Shown here in pieces: positions 44,521 to 56,725 of a DNA stretch of 64,000 bases; positions within the stretch are counted from its first letter, which is position 1, and every line of letters starts with the position of its first letter. The notes under the pieces were generated by a model. That model worked only from the letters and a program-made list of their open reading frames with translations. It had not been told where the DNA came from and ran no database searches. The position numbers and the translations under genes were made by a program. This DNA comes from Myotis daubentonii (Eukaryota > Chordata > Mammalia > Chiroptera > Vespertilionidae), in NCBI RefSeq assembly GCF_963259705.1, contig NC_081840.1:112626074-112690073 (forward strand), given 5' to 3'.

Positions 44521-45558
44521 GATGACCCTTGACACCATGGGTTTGAACTGCATGGGGCAGGGCCACTTATACGTTGTTTTGTTTTTCAATAAATACCCAG
44601 TCAGCCCTCCATATCACCAGGTTGGGAATCCGCGATGTGGAGGGATGATTACGTGCATTGTTTCTTGCCGGGGTCCAACCCCAGCGGGTCCAGGGGTTCC
44701 CAAAGGCGTGGACGGAGTCGGCGAAGAAGGATTGACACGGAGACAGTGTTCAGTTGATCAGCAGCCTAGCCAGGATCTCCAGCCAAGTTCTGGTCTGGAT
44801 CTCCAGCGAGGTTCTGTAGCCATGTTCCCTCGCTAGGTTCTCCAGCCAGGTTCTGTCTGAGATCTCCAGCCAGGTTCGGTCACCAGCTTCTAGTCAGGCT
44901 CTCTTGCCAACCTCTGCAGTCAGGTTCAGTCCAGGATCTCTTGCCATGTTCTCTCCAGCGAAGCTACTCCATCTCCTGGTTCCACGTAGGTACTGTCTTC
45001 TGAGTTCTGTTCTAAGTTCTGAGTTTTTCTGTCTTGTTACAACTGTATTTATACCAGTTGATTCAATCCTATCAATCTCTATTACAAAGGTTAGGGCGTT
45101 TCTTATCTCCATTCCAGGGAGAAAAGATTATGTGGTTTAAGCATGATTGTTCGTAGTTAAAGGGATTAATTACCCGCCTGGCACTTAGTTGAGGGGTTTT
45201 ATTCCCTCCCTAACTTCAGGGGAAAATCCCTACCTGGGGATTCAACCTTTCTCGGAGAGGTGACTTTGGTTAAAACACAGCGCCAAGAAGGTGAGCAAAC
45301 ATATTAAGAACCGTATGCCATATATGCCAGGTCCCTTGAAACAGCAAGGATGGACCGGCTCCCGGCAGTTTCTATGTCATTTTATTTAGATAAGGGACTT
45401 AAGCATCCATTAATTTGGGGCAGGAGGTCCAGGATCCTGTCCCCCATGAATACTGAGGGACAACTGTGGCAAAGTTCTGGGGGAGTCAAAAGTTATATGA
45501 GGATTTTTTACTGTGTGGGTGGTTGACACCCCTAACCCCATGTTGTTCAAGAGTCAAC
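44521..45558 (+). mobile_element. Tc1/mariner (Tigger-like) relic split by an LTR
   Basis: gatgacccttgacaccatgggtttgaactgc at the left, and ...ccccatgttgttcaagagtcaac at the right (inverted ends) with TA flanks. The LTR at 44666-45367 sits inside. Confidence 0.7.
44666..45367 (-). mobile_element. Solo LTR, betaretrovirus-like (ERVK-type), 702 bp
   Basis: TGCCGGGGTC...CTCCCGGCA with a perfect 6-bp target duplication gtttct (44660-44665, 45368-45373). The 6-bp size is typical of class II endogenous retroviruses. On the minus strand it has a TATA-like tataaatac and an aataaa, so it lies antisense to MYO9A. No internal viral genes remain; it is the product of LTR-LTR recombination. An internal array of about 20-25-bp repeats (ccaggttctgt/ggatctccag type, 44760-44950) is visible. 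Confidence 0.88.
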
Positions 45559-46362
45559 TATTTCTATTTCTGCTACTATGTTGAAAGGGGTAATTAGGTT
45601 TATGGGACATAACCTTGACTAAGCTATTCTCAGACTAACTACAGAACATGATATGCTTACAATCCACCCAGTAATACCTTTTCTATAACAAATCTTTTTT
45701 TGTTACTTATTTATGCTATAATTCCAAGCATAAACGTTGATTTAGCACTATTTAAGCCAAGAAACTATGAAGAACATAATTGAAATAAAGTTTACTAATC
45801 TGTAAAACCCTCATAAAGTATCTTCTTGAAAGATGTTACACACAAAGGCTTCCATAGCCAAACAAAGTTGGGATATAATGTGTAACACTTTCAAGACTTC
45901 GACCATGGAGTCCTTTTTTTCATAATATATCTAGTTGAACAAGGGTTCTAAGAATAACATTTTTATTTTTTTAAAATAGTATCAGTTGCTATATTTATTT
46001 AGTGTGGAATTTTAAAATTGATTTAGGTTTTTTTCAGTATTTTCCTGCTGTGCTTGTAGTGATTGGCAGTATTTGTTAATTTTGTATATGCTAGGCTTTA
46101 TTAAAGACACCTGCATATGTCTTGTTAGAAATTGGTATACCTGCATTTCTTTATTAATGTGGGTAAGTAGATATGTGGGGTTAAGCTTTGCAATTTACAC
46201 CAAAAGAAGCAAGAAATGCCTCTCCAAAAGTTAAGTTTTAATAGTTTGAAAGCCAGCAATCAATTGAAAAGTTGCAGCTCTAAGGAGCTCCAAAGGAAAG
46301 TAAAGAGATATTCTAAGTGTGGACTTGGACTTACTTGACTCTAGCAAAGGGTCCCGCCATCC
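45559..46362. other. MYO9A: Intron, no recognised feature
   Basis: AT-rich single-copy-looking sequence. Confidence 0.5.
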
Positions 46363-46711
46363 TCCTATATAATAAAAGGCCAATATGCAAAGTGTCCCTA
46401 TGGGCGAGAGTTCAACCAACCGGGCGTTAGACGTGCGCTGACCGCCACGGGGCGGTGCAGAACATGACGGGCATCGACAACACAGTGCTGACAGCGGGTG
46501 TCAGTGGAGGCGCTGCTGGCCCCGATGGGCCCAGACAAGAGCAGGACTGCATCGGGATGGTGGAGCAGGTGAGCGGGCGGTACCAGGCCAAGGCGGGTGA
46601 AAAGGGAGGCCCTGGCTGACTGCGGCAGCAGGTAGCCAGGGGAAGGGAGGCCCTGGCAAGCAGCCACTAGGGACCCTACCCATGTATGAATTTCATGCTC
46701 TGGGCCTCTAG
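46363..46711 (+). mobile_element. HeliBat-type Helitron with exon-like cargo
   Basis: TCCTATATAATAAAAGGC start and gcctctag end. In place of the usual interior it has a GC-rich segment 46447-46570 with acceptor-like ggtgcag, an open frame (NMTGIDNTVLTAG... to DCIGMVEQ) and a donor-like gtgagc. I do not recognise the protein. Confidence 0.85.
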
Positions 46712-47170
46712 TCTATATATTTAAAAGCCTAAGCAACTGCTTGACCACTTGACTGGTAGCTCTAACGCACACTGACCACCAGGGGGCAGATGCTCAAGGC
46801 AGGAGCTGCCTCCTGGTGGTCAGTGCGCTCCCACAGTGGGAACACCGCTCAGCTCACCAATGGGTGCCAGATGCCGGGCTCATGGCTGGCAAGCGCAGCT
46901 GTGCTGGCACGAGCCTCCCCCGAGGACACTCTCCCTGCGTGCCCCTCCCCCATCTGGAGCAGCAGCGAGCCTACCAAGCAGTGGTGGCAGCAGGCACAGC
47001 GGGGCCAGGATGAGCGGGAGTGGCGTGGCAGTCAGCCTGGGCTCCTCCCGCCTGTGGCTTTGAGCACTGCTACATCCCTCAGGGGATGTTGGACTGCTGG
47101 TTTTGGCTGATCCCTGCAGGGCAGGCCGAGGGACCCCACCAATAAACGAATCCATGCACCAGGCCTTTAG
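46712..47170 (+). mobile_element. HeliBat-type Helitron, head-to-tail with previous
   Basis: Starts TCTATATATTTAAAAGCC directly after the CTAG of the preceding element and ends gcaccaggcctttag (TTAG instead of CTAG). Confidence 0.85.
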
Positions 47171-47314
47171 TTTTTTTATATTAATGCATGGTGTTTAAGT
47201 CTGTTGGTCATATTCAGGTGTCTTGACATAATGAGAATTAGATTCAGAGAATGAGGGTTTTCTCAGAATATAGAGGCATTCTTACTGTTAGTGGTACTGA
47301 TCAGCCGGTATTTT

Positions 47315-47575
47315 TAGCTGGTTTGGCTCAGTGGATAGAACGCCAGCCTGTGGACCATAGGGTCCCAGGTTCAATTCCAGTCAGGGGCATGTACCTTGGT
47401 TGCAGGCTCCTCCCTGGCCCAGGCCCTGGTCGAGGCTCGTGCAGTAGGCAACCAGTGAATGTGTTTCTCTCAAATCAATGTTTCTCTCTGTCTGTCTTTC
47501 TCTCTTCCACTCTCCCTAAAAATCAATGGGAAAACATCTTCTGGTGAGGATTGACAACAAAAAACAAACAAACAA
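47315..47575 (+). mobile_element. Ves SINE
   Basis: tagctggtttggctcagtgg head, ggttcaattcc B box, CT tail and (CAAA)n end. Confidence 0.9.
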
Positions 47576-47586
47576 AAGAGATATAA

Positions 47587-48177
47587 TCTACACTAATAAA
47601 AGAGAAACATGGTAATTGGCGTACGACCGCTACCTTTTCATTGGCTAATCAGCGAGATATGCAAATTAACTGTCAGCCAAGATGGCGGCTGGCAACCAGG
47701 CAGCTTGAAACTAACATGAGGCTTGCTTGCCTCAGTGACGGAGGAAACCAACGTTCCCCGCCTGCGGCTACAGGCCTCTGAGCCTGCAGTTTCAAACATT
47801 GTAACAGATACTGCGGGACTTCAGCCAGCAGATTCGCAACATTGTATGCAAAGGCCAGAAACCTACTTTCAGCTGGAGGCCTAAGAGCTGGAGCCAAGCC
47901 TCAAGCTAAAACTGGCCCAGAATAAAAAAAAGAAAAAAGAAAAAAAGGAGCGGTTGGGAGCTTCAGTCACCCCCAGCCTGAAAACAGCCCTCAGCCCCTC
48001 ACCCAGACTGGCCAGGCACCCCAGTGGGGACCCCTACCCTGAATGGTGTGTGATCAGCTGCAAACAGCCATCATCCCCTCACCCAGGCTGGCCAGGCACC
48101 CCAGTGGGGACCCCCACCCTGATCCAGGACACCCTTCAGGGCAAACCAGCCGGCCCCACCCATGCACCAGGCCTCTA
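47587..48177 (+). mobile_element. HeliBat-type Helitron, first unit of second fused composite
   Basis: TCTACACTAATAAAAGAG start. Its sequence follows 10499-11145 closely, apart from internal indels, up to caccaggcctcta. Confidence 0.9.
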
Positions 48178-48958
48178 CCCTATATAGTAAAAGGATAATA
48201 TGCCTCCCGGCACCGGGATCAGCGTGACAGGGGGCAGCGCCCAAACCCCCTGATCGCCCTGCGGCTGTGTGTGTGACAGGGGGCGGGGCCACAACCTCCC
48301 TATCCATCCTGCTCTGTTCGTGACAGGGGAAGGTGCCCCAACCCCCTGAGCAGCCCTGCTCTGTGCCTGATAGGGGGGAGCTCCCCAACCGCCCCCCCCC
48401 CACACGGGCCTTGCTCTGTGTGTGACGGGTAGAGCCATAACCTCCCCATCGGCCCTGCCCTGAGTGTGAGAGTGGCGGTGCCCCAACCCCCTGATCGGCC
48501 CTGCTTTATGGGTGATAGAGGGCGGTGCCCCAACTCCCCTATCGCCCCCACTCTGTGCGTGACAGGGGGCAGCGCCCCAACCCCCTGATTGGCCCTGCTC
48601 TGTGCATGACGGGGTGGCGCCGCAACCTCCCCATTGACCCTGCCTTGAGTGTGACAGGGGACGGAGCCCCAACCCCCCAATCGGCCCTACCCTGATCATG
48701 ACTGAGGGTGGCATCACAACCTCCCAATCTCCCTGCTCTGTGCATGACGGGGCGGTGCCCCAACTCCCCAATCAACCCTGCTCTGAGCCCAACCAGGGGC
48801 TGCACCTAGGGATTGGGCCTGCTCTCTGCCACCCGGGAGCAGGCCTAAGCCAGCAGGTCGTTATCTCCCGAGGGGTCCCAGACTGCGAGAGGGCACAAGC
48901 CGGGCTGAGGGACCCCCCCTCCCCCCCAGTGCACAAATGTTTGTGCACCAGGCCTCTA
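48178..48958 (+). mobile_element. HeliBat-type Helitron, second unit of second fused composite
   Basis: CCCTATATAGTAAAAGG start and gtgcaccaggcctcta end. Minisatellite 48220-48790 is the same unit as 11190-12060 but shorter. The junction with the previous unit is the same as at 11145. Confidence 0.88.
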
Positions 48959-48959
48959 A

Positions 48960-49343
48960 TCCTATCTAATAATAGACAAACATGGTAATTGACCGTACCT
49001 TTGCTATGCCTCCCATAGGCTAATCAGCATGATATGCAAATTAACTGCCAACAAAGATGGCGTTAATTTGCATACGTAGGCTCCAACTGGTGGAGCGAAG
49101 CATGATGGCCCGGGGCTGGCAGAGCAGCGAGACCTCACGTCCCCTGGGGCTGGCGGAGCAGCAAGGCCTCATGGCCCCGGGGCCGGCAGAGCAGCGAAGC
49201 CTGACGTTTCTAGGGCCGGCTCCGGCCAGAACTCAGCCAGAGCGAAGGCCTGGGCCCAGGTGCCAGAGGCAAAACCGTGCCAGCAGCCAGGGGAAAGAAA
49301 GGAAGGCCTATTGCACGAATCTCTTCGTGCAGCAGGCCTCTAG
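48960..49343 (+). mobile_element. HeliBat-type Helitron, third in array
   Basis: TCCTATCTAATAATAG start, ending cgtgcagcaggcctctag then T. It holds a ~35-bp tandem (ggggctggcagagcagcgag type) and an aaagatggcgttaatttgc segment. Confidence 0.9.
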
Positions 49344-49400
49344 TTGACATATAACATTCTATTAATTGTAGGTATACAACATGATTATTTGATATATGTA

Positions 49401-50127
49401 TGCCGGGGTCCATCCCCAGCAGGTCCAGGGGTTCCCAAAGGCGTAGACGGAGTCGGCGAAGAAGGAATTACACGGAGACAGCGTTCAGTTGATCAGCAGC
49501 CTAGCCAGGATCTACAGCCAGGATCTACAGCCAAGTTATGGTCTCGATCTCCAGAGAGGTTCTGCTTCGGATCTCCAGCCAGGTTCTGTGGCCATGTTCC
49601 CTCGCTAGGTTCTCCAGCCAGGTTCTGTCCAGGTTCTCCAGCCAGGTTCAGTCACCAGGTTCTCGTCAGGTTCTCTTGCCAATTTCTGTAGTCAGGTTCA
49701 GTCCAGGATCTTTTGCCATGTTCTCTCCAGCGAAGTTCTTCTGTCTGTAGGTTCTGTGTAGGTTCTGTCTTCTTGGTTCTCTTCTCAGTTCTGTCTTGTT
49801 ACATCTGTATTTATACCAGTTGATTCCAATCCTATCAATCTCTATTCCAAAGGTTAGGGTGTTTCTTATCTCCATTCCAGGGAGTAAAGATTATGTAGCT
49901 TAAGCATGATTGTTCGTAGTTAAAGTGATTAATTACCCGCCTGGCACTTAGTTAAGAGGTTTTATTCCCTCCCTAACTTCAGGGGAAAATCCCTACCTGG
50001 GGAAACAACCTTTCTCAGAGACCTTGGTTAAAACACATAGTGCCAAGAAGGTGAGCAAACATATTAAGAACAGTATGCCATATATGCCAGGTCCCTTGAA
50101 ACAGCAAGGATGGACCGGCTCCCGGCA
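49401..50127 (-). mobile_element. Solo LTR of the same ERVK-type family, 727 bp
   Basis: TGCCGGGGTC...CTCCCGGCA, closely similar to 44666-45367 but with a different perfect 6-bp target duplication, tatgta (49395-49400, 50128-50133). The two are separate insertions in the same direction and not the two ends of one provirus. No internal genes remain. Confidence 0.9.
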
Positions 50128-50133
50128 TATGTA

Positions 50134-52791
50134 TATATTGCAAAATGATTATCACAATAAATTTAGTTAACATCCATCACTTCACATAGTTAACAGTCTT
50201 TTTCCATGTGATGAGATCTGGTAGTGTTATCTTTGATAACACTAGTCAGAAGATTTCCTACTCTGTTTTTCCCTAACTCCCTTCCAGAGATCATTATGGT
50301 GAGCAAAAGGCATTACTTGAAGATGTGCATGCAGTGGTCATGCAAGAGCCAGTGCTGAAGAGGATTAGGCACAGGATCTCTTGGGGGTAATAGGCAAAAG
50401 AAGAACAATATTTAGGTTCTTTTTTGTAAAAGAAGCACCTCTTTCAAAGCCTTGTAATCTTCTCTCAGGTGGGGACAAACAGGAAGAGAAATTATACAGG
50501 GAATTCTTATAGAAAAGAGAGGAAGAACTACAGTAATATATGTCAAAGAAACTTGACTTTTTCAGGAGGCCTGCTAATTAGGTTTGGGAGAATAAAAAGC
50601 AGAAGGTAGAAAGAGACAATAATATAAGGATTAGTGTGGTGTTGAGATGATAGGATTATATGTGAGAGAAGAGAAAGTGAAGAGTTCACAAATGGTAGAG
50701 TGATCCAAAGGGGTTATGTGTTTAGAGTACACAAAGTACACAGTACTAGACAAAAATAAATTATGTTGGCTTCCTATGTGGTTTTTGCTGCTAGAAAGAG
50801 ATAACCCCAACCCTGCAGCTGAGATGTCCCTCCTCACCCTTGGGCCTGGCCTATGTGAGTTGGCCCAGCCCTCTCTCAACCCTGCCCTTCCTACCAGTCT
50901 GGAGGTGGTTTGTGCCTTGTTTAAAAAGTCTCCTCTTCAGTTAGTCTTCAGTTGGTAATTCAGGGTGAATGTTCCCAAATTTAGTTTTATTTCCAGTTTG
51001 ATTCTGGGAGGCGGTGCAAGAAAAATCCCACCGATTCCACTGCAATACTAGCTCTTTTTTACATAATAACATACTTACTGCTTTTAAGGAAACTTTTATA
51101 ATTTCTCATAGAACTTGAAAATGAAAGATAAACTATTTTATATTTAGCAATTACTGAACTTATTTCTTTTAAAATTAGCCATTTGATAAATCTTATACTT
51201 CTACATAAAAGATAGATTTAGATACTTGTTTCATGTTCAATTTAGAAAATTTTTAACAGTAGGGTAAAGTGTAAAAGGCAAGAAGAAAATCACCAGTGTC
51301 TATTAATATTTTTGAATATTTATGTTTTCCTTATGTATGCTTAATTGAATTTATGACAGTACTATGGTATTCCTAGCTTTATATTTTTAGGAAGATTTTT
51401 GTAGAGATAAAACCTGAACTCAATTTAGTATCATAAATCCATTTAATATTTTTAAACTTTTACAGTTTTACTAAGTAAAAATGAGACAATTTTAAATACA
51501 TGTTTCTTTAGAAGTACTTCTCTCTGTCTTTTTTTCCCTTTTCATTCTCTTCTATAGATGAGACCTGTTCCTTTAACTTCATTTATTCAGTTTCATTTAT
51601 TCTCTTTCTTTTTCTTTCAACAAAAAAGGCCATGTTTCAGGCATTGTGCTAGGTGTGCTGGAGGTTTAGAAACGACAAGATCTTTGCCTTAGATAAATTA
51701 ACAATCTAGTAAACAAAAATGTAAATCATGGTAGTTCGGTTTATTAAGTCTCATCTGTTCGAGGCGATAGCTGGGTGACTAGTACTACTTGAGAAAATTG
51801 AATAAACTTCAATGGCTACAATAGAAGATTTCTTGGTAGGAATGAAGGAAGGGAAGATTGATAGTAAGGTTTTAGGTCCTTAAATTTCAGGACCAGAAGT
51901 TTGGATTTCATCCTTTTAGGCCTTGAGAGGCCATCAAAGTTTTTAAACCAGGAAATAGTACCACCAAACTTTTCCCCATCACCAAAGTCTTCCAGACCTT
52001 TAGGGAAAAACAATGGGTTTACTCAAGTGGTAGCTTCTAGAATGTGACTATTAGGTATGCATGGGATAGCCTAAAGTCATCAAGTATATTCACAATAATC
52101 TTCCCTAACAAACACCCAAAAAATTAATTGGCTTGATATAATAATTATGTATTTATCATTTATCTCTGTGAAGTGGCTAGGGCTCAGCTGATTTGGAGTA
52201 AGTTTCAGGTTGAGTCCAGCTTTGTTCTGTACATCTCTCATTCTTCTTGAACTAGTGAACTATCTGGGATATATTTTTCTAATGGAAATTAATTCTATTA
52301 CAGAAGGTTAGAGAAGTGAAACCAGTAATTTAATTTATCATAGTCTTTGATAATGTCTCACAGAGCAAGGAAGATAGCTCAGGAACATATGTTTCTTTAC
52401 AAAGAAAGCAGAGAGTTTTCCCCTCATACATTCCCCAAAACAACTTAGTTATTTATTCCACCTGCTTAGCATCTGCTCTTGATCCAAAGCTGTGTTTCCT
52501 TCTTCCCTGTAGAATGTTGGCCTTGTAGATGAAAAAACCCTTGCTTCTTTTATTAAAAGGGGTCAGCTCGTAGCTCTTTGAAAGATGCCATTAAGAGATT
52601 CAGACTCATACCTGTTAAAATGGACTTACAGAGCTGTGTGGTATCTCGAGTGAGGGAAGTGGCCCATATAGTTTTGATCTGGTCATTCACATAAATTTGT
52701 TTGCTCTTTGGGCCTACACCTCCAAATCAACAAGTTTTAGTTTCTTATAAGTTAGTTGCAATATAGACTGTAACATTAAAATCTGTTGGTT
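50134..52791. other. MYO9A: Intron, mostly unrecognised
   Basis: A weak L2/MIR-like stretch at 51630-51715 (tttcaggcattgtgctaggtgtg...ttaacaatctagta). No gene features were recognised. Confidence 0.45.
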
Positions 52792-53067
52792 GCCCTAGCT
52801 GGTTTGGCTCTGGATAGAGCATTGGCCTGCAGACTGAAGGTGAAGGGTCCCAGGTTCGATTCCAGTCAAGGGCACGTACCATGGTTGCAGGTTCTATACC
52901 CCACCCTCCCTCCAACCCCCCAACCCCCTGAGCAGGAGGCAACCAATTGATGTGTCTCTATCACTTCAATGTTTCTCTCCCCCCACCCCCCCACCCCCAC
53001 CCCCGCCTTCCACTCTCTCTAAGAATCAATGGAAAAACATCCTGGGGTGAAGATTAACAACAGCAAC
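52792..53067 (+). mobile_element. Ves SINE
   Basis: gccctagctggtttggctctgg head, ggttcgattccagtc B box, C-rich expanded tail and aacaacagcaac end. Confidence 0.9.
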
Positions 53068-53810
53068 TATATATATATATATATATATATGAGCCAGGGG
53101 CCATCGCAACCAAATGGACGACCGAACAGGCTGTGGGACGACCAGGCCGGCAGGGGGGTTAGTGAGGGTCGACCAAATGACTAAACAGCAGGCTGCGTGG
53201 GGCGATCAGGCCAGCAGCAGGGTTAGTGAGGGACAACCAAACAACTGAACAAGCAGGCTGTGTGGGGCAACCAAGCGGGCAGAGGGGGGCAGTGAGGGGT
53301 GACCAGGCCAGCAGGGAGGGCAGTTGGGGGCAACCAGGCCAGCAGGGGGTGCAATTGGGGGCGACCAGGCTGGCAGAGGGTGACCAGGCTGGCAGAGGGG
53401 CGACCAGGCTGGCAGAGGGGTGCAGTGAGGGGCGACCAGGCTGGCAGGGGGGGCAATTGGGGGTGACCAGGCTGGTGAGGGAGGCAGTTGGGGGCGACCA
53501 GGCCTGCAGGGGGGCAGTAAGGGGTGACTAGGCTGGCAAGGGGGCAGTTAGGGGCGACCAGGCTGGTAGGCAAAGGCAGTTAGGGGTGATCAGGCTGGCA
53601 GGGGGGCCAGTAGGGGTGGTCAGGCAGGCAGGCAGATGAGCAGTTAGGAGCCAGCGGCCCTGGATTGTGAGAGGGATGTCCGACTGCCAGTTTAGGCCTG
53701 ATCCTAAGGCAGTCGGACATCCCCCGAGGGGTCCTGGATTGGAGAGGGTGCAGGCTGGGCTGAGGAGGACCCCCCCCCCCATGCACAAATTTCATGCACC
53801 TGTCCTCTGG
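53068..53810 (+). mobile_element. HeliBat-type Helitron with minisatellite
   Basis: (TA)n then gagccaggggccatcgcaacc start; end tgcacaaatttcatgcacctgtcctctgg (CTGG). Hairpin ggatgtccgactgcc...ggcagtcggacatcc at 53675-53722. Repeats gggcgaccaggctggcaggg at 53260-53620, about 15 units. Confidence 0.82.
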
Positions 53811-53819
53811 TAAAAAAAA

Positions 53820-55125
53820 TAATCTATTGGTTATTTCACATTTTGAAGCGATTTTTTAACAACTCATATATGGCTTCGTAATGTCATAAGTGAATCATTC
53901 AGAAAATATTGGTTCACTGAGTTATGCAGATCTTTCAAATGTTTCATTATACAATATCAAACAAAAATAACATTTGTTAATATTACCACCAATCTCTTCA
54001 GAAAATCTTTAGTACTAGGCAGCTGTCAAACTCACTTTAATATTTGTTTGAAAGCTTGAAATGTTGTCATTGACAAAAAATATGGTCATACATTTATTTT
54101 ATTCGAAATGATGGGCTCCCTTCTTAAATTTTTAAAGACAGTGTCTGCTGTATGCAGTAGTCATACTTTGTCGATTATTTTAGCACATTGCAGATGGATC
54201 ACGAGAATTCTTCATATTACACAGTGTTTTACAAAGTATCATACTTAAAAAGATATTAGCTTGTAAGAACATGTAATAACTTCAAAATACAATGGGTATT
54301 TAATTTTAAAGCGTGCCTTTAACATTTATATAAAACTTTTTTTGTACTCGTTCAATAGAAACTTATCTGACCACTCGGTAAAGCTAGCAATAAAACTACT
54401 GGTCTGCAATGTGTTAAGTAGCATTTCATGAATAAAGCTCTTAATTCAGCTTGCATTTCAAATGTACACATATTTTTTTCTTAAGATAGCTAGTCAGTAT
54501 GTAGCAAAGGTTCGTTGTGTATAAAACTTTTAATTTTATCACACAGAAAATTAAAAATAGTGAACTCAAAGGTTAAGAATAAAATTAATTTATACTGCTT
54601 AATGGAAGACATGAAATGAAATTGACTTTTTTTTTAAAACTATGCATGGTAGCACAGAATATGATTACTAGTATAGTTTGGTACACTGCTTTCATTTATG
54701 CAAAGATGCCAACAGCTTGTACAGTTAGTGCAATTGTCAAGTGGAAGGACAACTAGCATCTTAGTATCATTATAAAAATAATTTGAGCCCTGGTCAGTGT
54801 GGTTCAATGGTTGGAGCATCAGGCCATGGACCGAAGGGTTGTAGGTTCAATTCCTGGTTGAGGGCATGTACCTGGGTTGCAGGTTAGATCCCAGCCTGGC
54901 CCTGATTGGGATGCTTACCAGAGGCAGCCAGTCGATGTATCTTTCACATCAATGTTTCTCTCTCTCTCTCTCCGATTCCCTCCCACTGTCTCTAAATATC
55001 ACTGGGGAAATATATCCTCAGGTGACGTTTAAAAAAAAAATCATAATAATTTTGACATCTCCATGGGCTTGTAGACACCACCTAATTCCTTCAGGGATCC
55101 ATGGACTACACTTTGAGAACCACTA
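53820..55125 (-). mobile_element. Charlie-type hAT relic, antisense
   Basis: Reading the minus strand, 55125 down gives the 5' end gtagtggttctcaaagtgtag; 54600-53830 is decayed transposase sequence related to 17880-18203 (catttgaaagatctgcataactcagtgaacc). Stops break it. Confidence 0.65.
54788..55040 (+). mobile_element. Ves SINE
   Basis: gccctggtcagtgtggttcaatgg head, ggttcaattcctgg B box, CT tail and A run; inserted in the hAT relic. Confidence 0.88.
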
Positions 55126-55586
55126 CTCTACAATACATACAACGCTCCTGGCTTACAGAATTACACAGAAATATTTGGTGAGGATAATTCATGTGTAAGA
55201 ATAAATGCACAAAAAATGACTAAAATGTTTAAAGTGCTTACTAATCTTCATCTGGTGAATCATAACTACAAGCATTGGGATATTTGAACAAGCCTGGTTA
55301 CCTAATTATAACACTATGCAAAACAGCCAATTTTCTAGACCTCTCCTTATCAGGAAAGTAAACTCCTCAGGAAGTGGTCCCATAATTCAATTATTTGCTT
55401 CCTATTTTTGTGACTTAACAGAAGACACTCAAACAGTGATAGTCTATCTTGGTCCAAAGTGCTGTTTGGGGGTATGGTTTCTTCATTAGGATTCTGAGAT
55501 TTGTGCTTTAGCTAGTTATATACAGTCCTATCTAGATAGTGCATATTTTTTCCTTCTTATATATCCAACCCATGGACAAACTCCAG
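55126..55586. other. MYO9A: Intron, no recognised feature
   Basis: Nothing recognised. Confidence 0.5.
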
Positions 55587-55937
55587 TCCTATATAATAAA
55601 AGCCTAATATGCTAAGTGTCCAACCGTTCGTTTGACTGTTGGACCAGTCACTATGACATGCACTGACCACCAAGGGGCAGACGCTCCGACAAGTAGGTTA
55701 GCTTGCTGCTGGGGTCCGGCTGATTGGTACTGGGCGAGATGGGCCGAACACGCCCTGGAGCCCTCCTGCGGTCCCTCCCCGGCCCCAATCATGCACTGGT
55801 GGGTTCCCTGGCCTGGCCTGTGCCCTCTCACAATCCAGGACCCCTCCAGGGATTTCAGAGAGCTGGTTTCAGCCCAATCCCCGCAGGCCAGGCCGAGGAA
55901 CCTGACCGGTGCACGAATCTGTGCACCGGGCCTCTAG
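55587..55937 (+). mobile_element. HeliBat-type Helitron, 351 bp
   Basis: TCCTATATAATAAAAGCC start and ggtgcacgaatctgtgcaccgggcctctag end, with a perfect terminal hairpin (ggtgcac/gtgcacc). Confidence 0.94.
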
Positions 55938-56013
55938 TTATACATATTTTTCTTGGATCTTCATGATTCCCTAGTAGTGTAAGAGATGTCTTTCCCTACA
56001 TAGTCATCAAGTT

Positions 56014-56226
56014 GTTTTTGTTTGTATGTTTTTAAATATATTTTAATTGAATTTTAGATAGGAAGGTAGAGGGAGAGAGAGATAGGACCATCGATCCACT
56101 GCCTTCTGTAAGCCCCCCCACCAAGGATTGAGCCCACAAGTTGGGCATGAGCCCTGACTGGGAATGGAACCAGCGACCTCTTGGTGCATGGGTCGACGCT
56201 CAACCACTGAGCCACAACAGCTGGGC
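56014..56226 (-). mobile_element. Ves SINE
   Basis: Reverse copy with target duplication agtcatcaagtt at 56002-56013 and 56227-56238. Confidence 0.93.
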
Positions 56227-56725
56227 AGTCATCAAGTTTCTTTAAGGGTTGTGCGACCCACTCCCTAGTTACCACCACAAGTATCTCTAACTTCATCTAT
56301 CTTTAACTCTTTGGGCTTATTTTAACTCATAGCATTGAATATTTTTGTGTCCCCTCCACCATACCTTGCCATTCCTTCCTGCATTCTTTCTCCATCATGG
56401 GCCTTATAAGGGCATTTTTCTGAGAAATCAAAACTCTCCTCATAGGCTTTATACATTTTAACACTTTGGTGTACCTTCTACTTGTTTATATTATTACCTC
56501 TTTAAACCTTATGAGAAAATGGAAATGCTGGGCTCAACTGAGGATTACCTCAAAGAGGTATTTTCACTTAGATCCTTCATATTACAGCATTTGGTTCCCA
56601 ATATTTTTGTTATAGTAGGAAAGCTTAATACAGATTGGTCTCACAGAATAATAGGAAAGTCTATTATGGACTGTTCTTACAGAATTCTGACCCAAATTAC
56701 ATAATTAAGGATCTCTGTTACATTG

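Noticed and set aside
48071..48805. 198-codon and 126-codon minus-strand frames
   Set aside because: Same minisatellite in the second composite Helitron; not genes.
44666..50127. One provirus with two LTRs
   Set aside because: The two LTRs have different target duplications and the DNA between is Helitrons, a SINE and intron sequence, with no retroviral genes.
53223..53573. 116-codon minus-strand frame rich in Pro-Ala-Trp
   Set aside because: Low-complexity translation of the Helitron tandem repeat.
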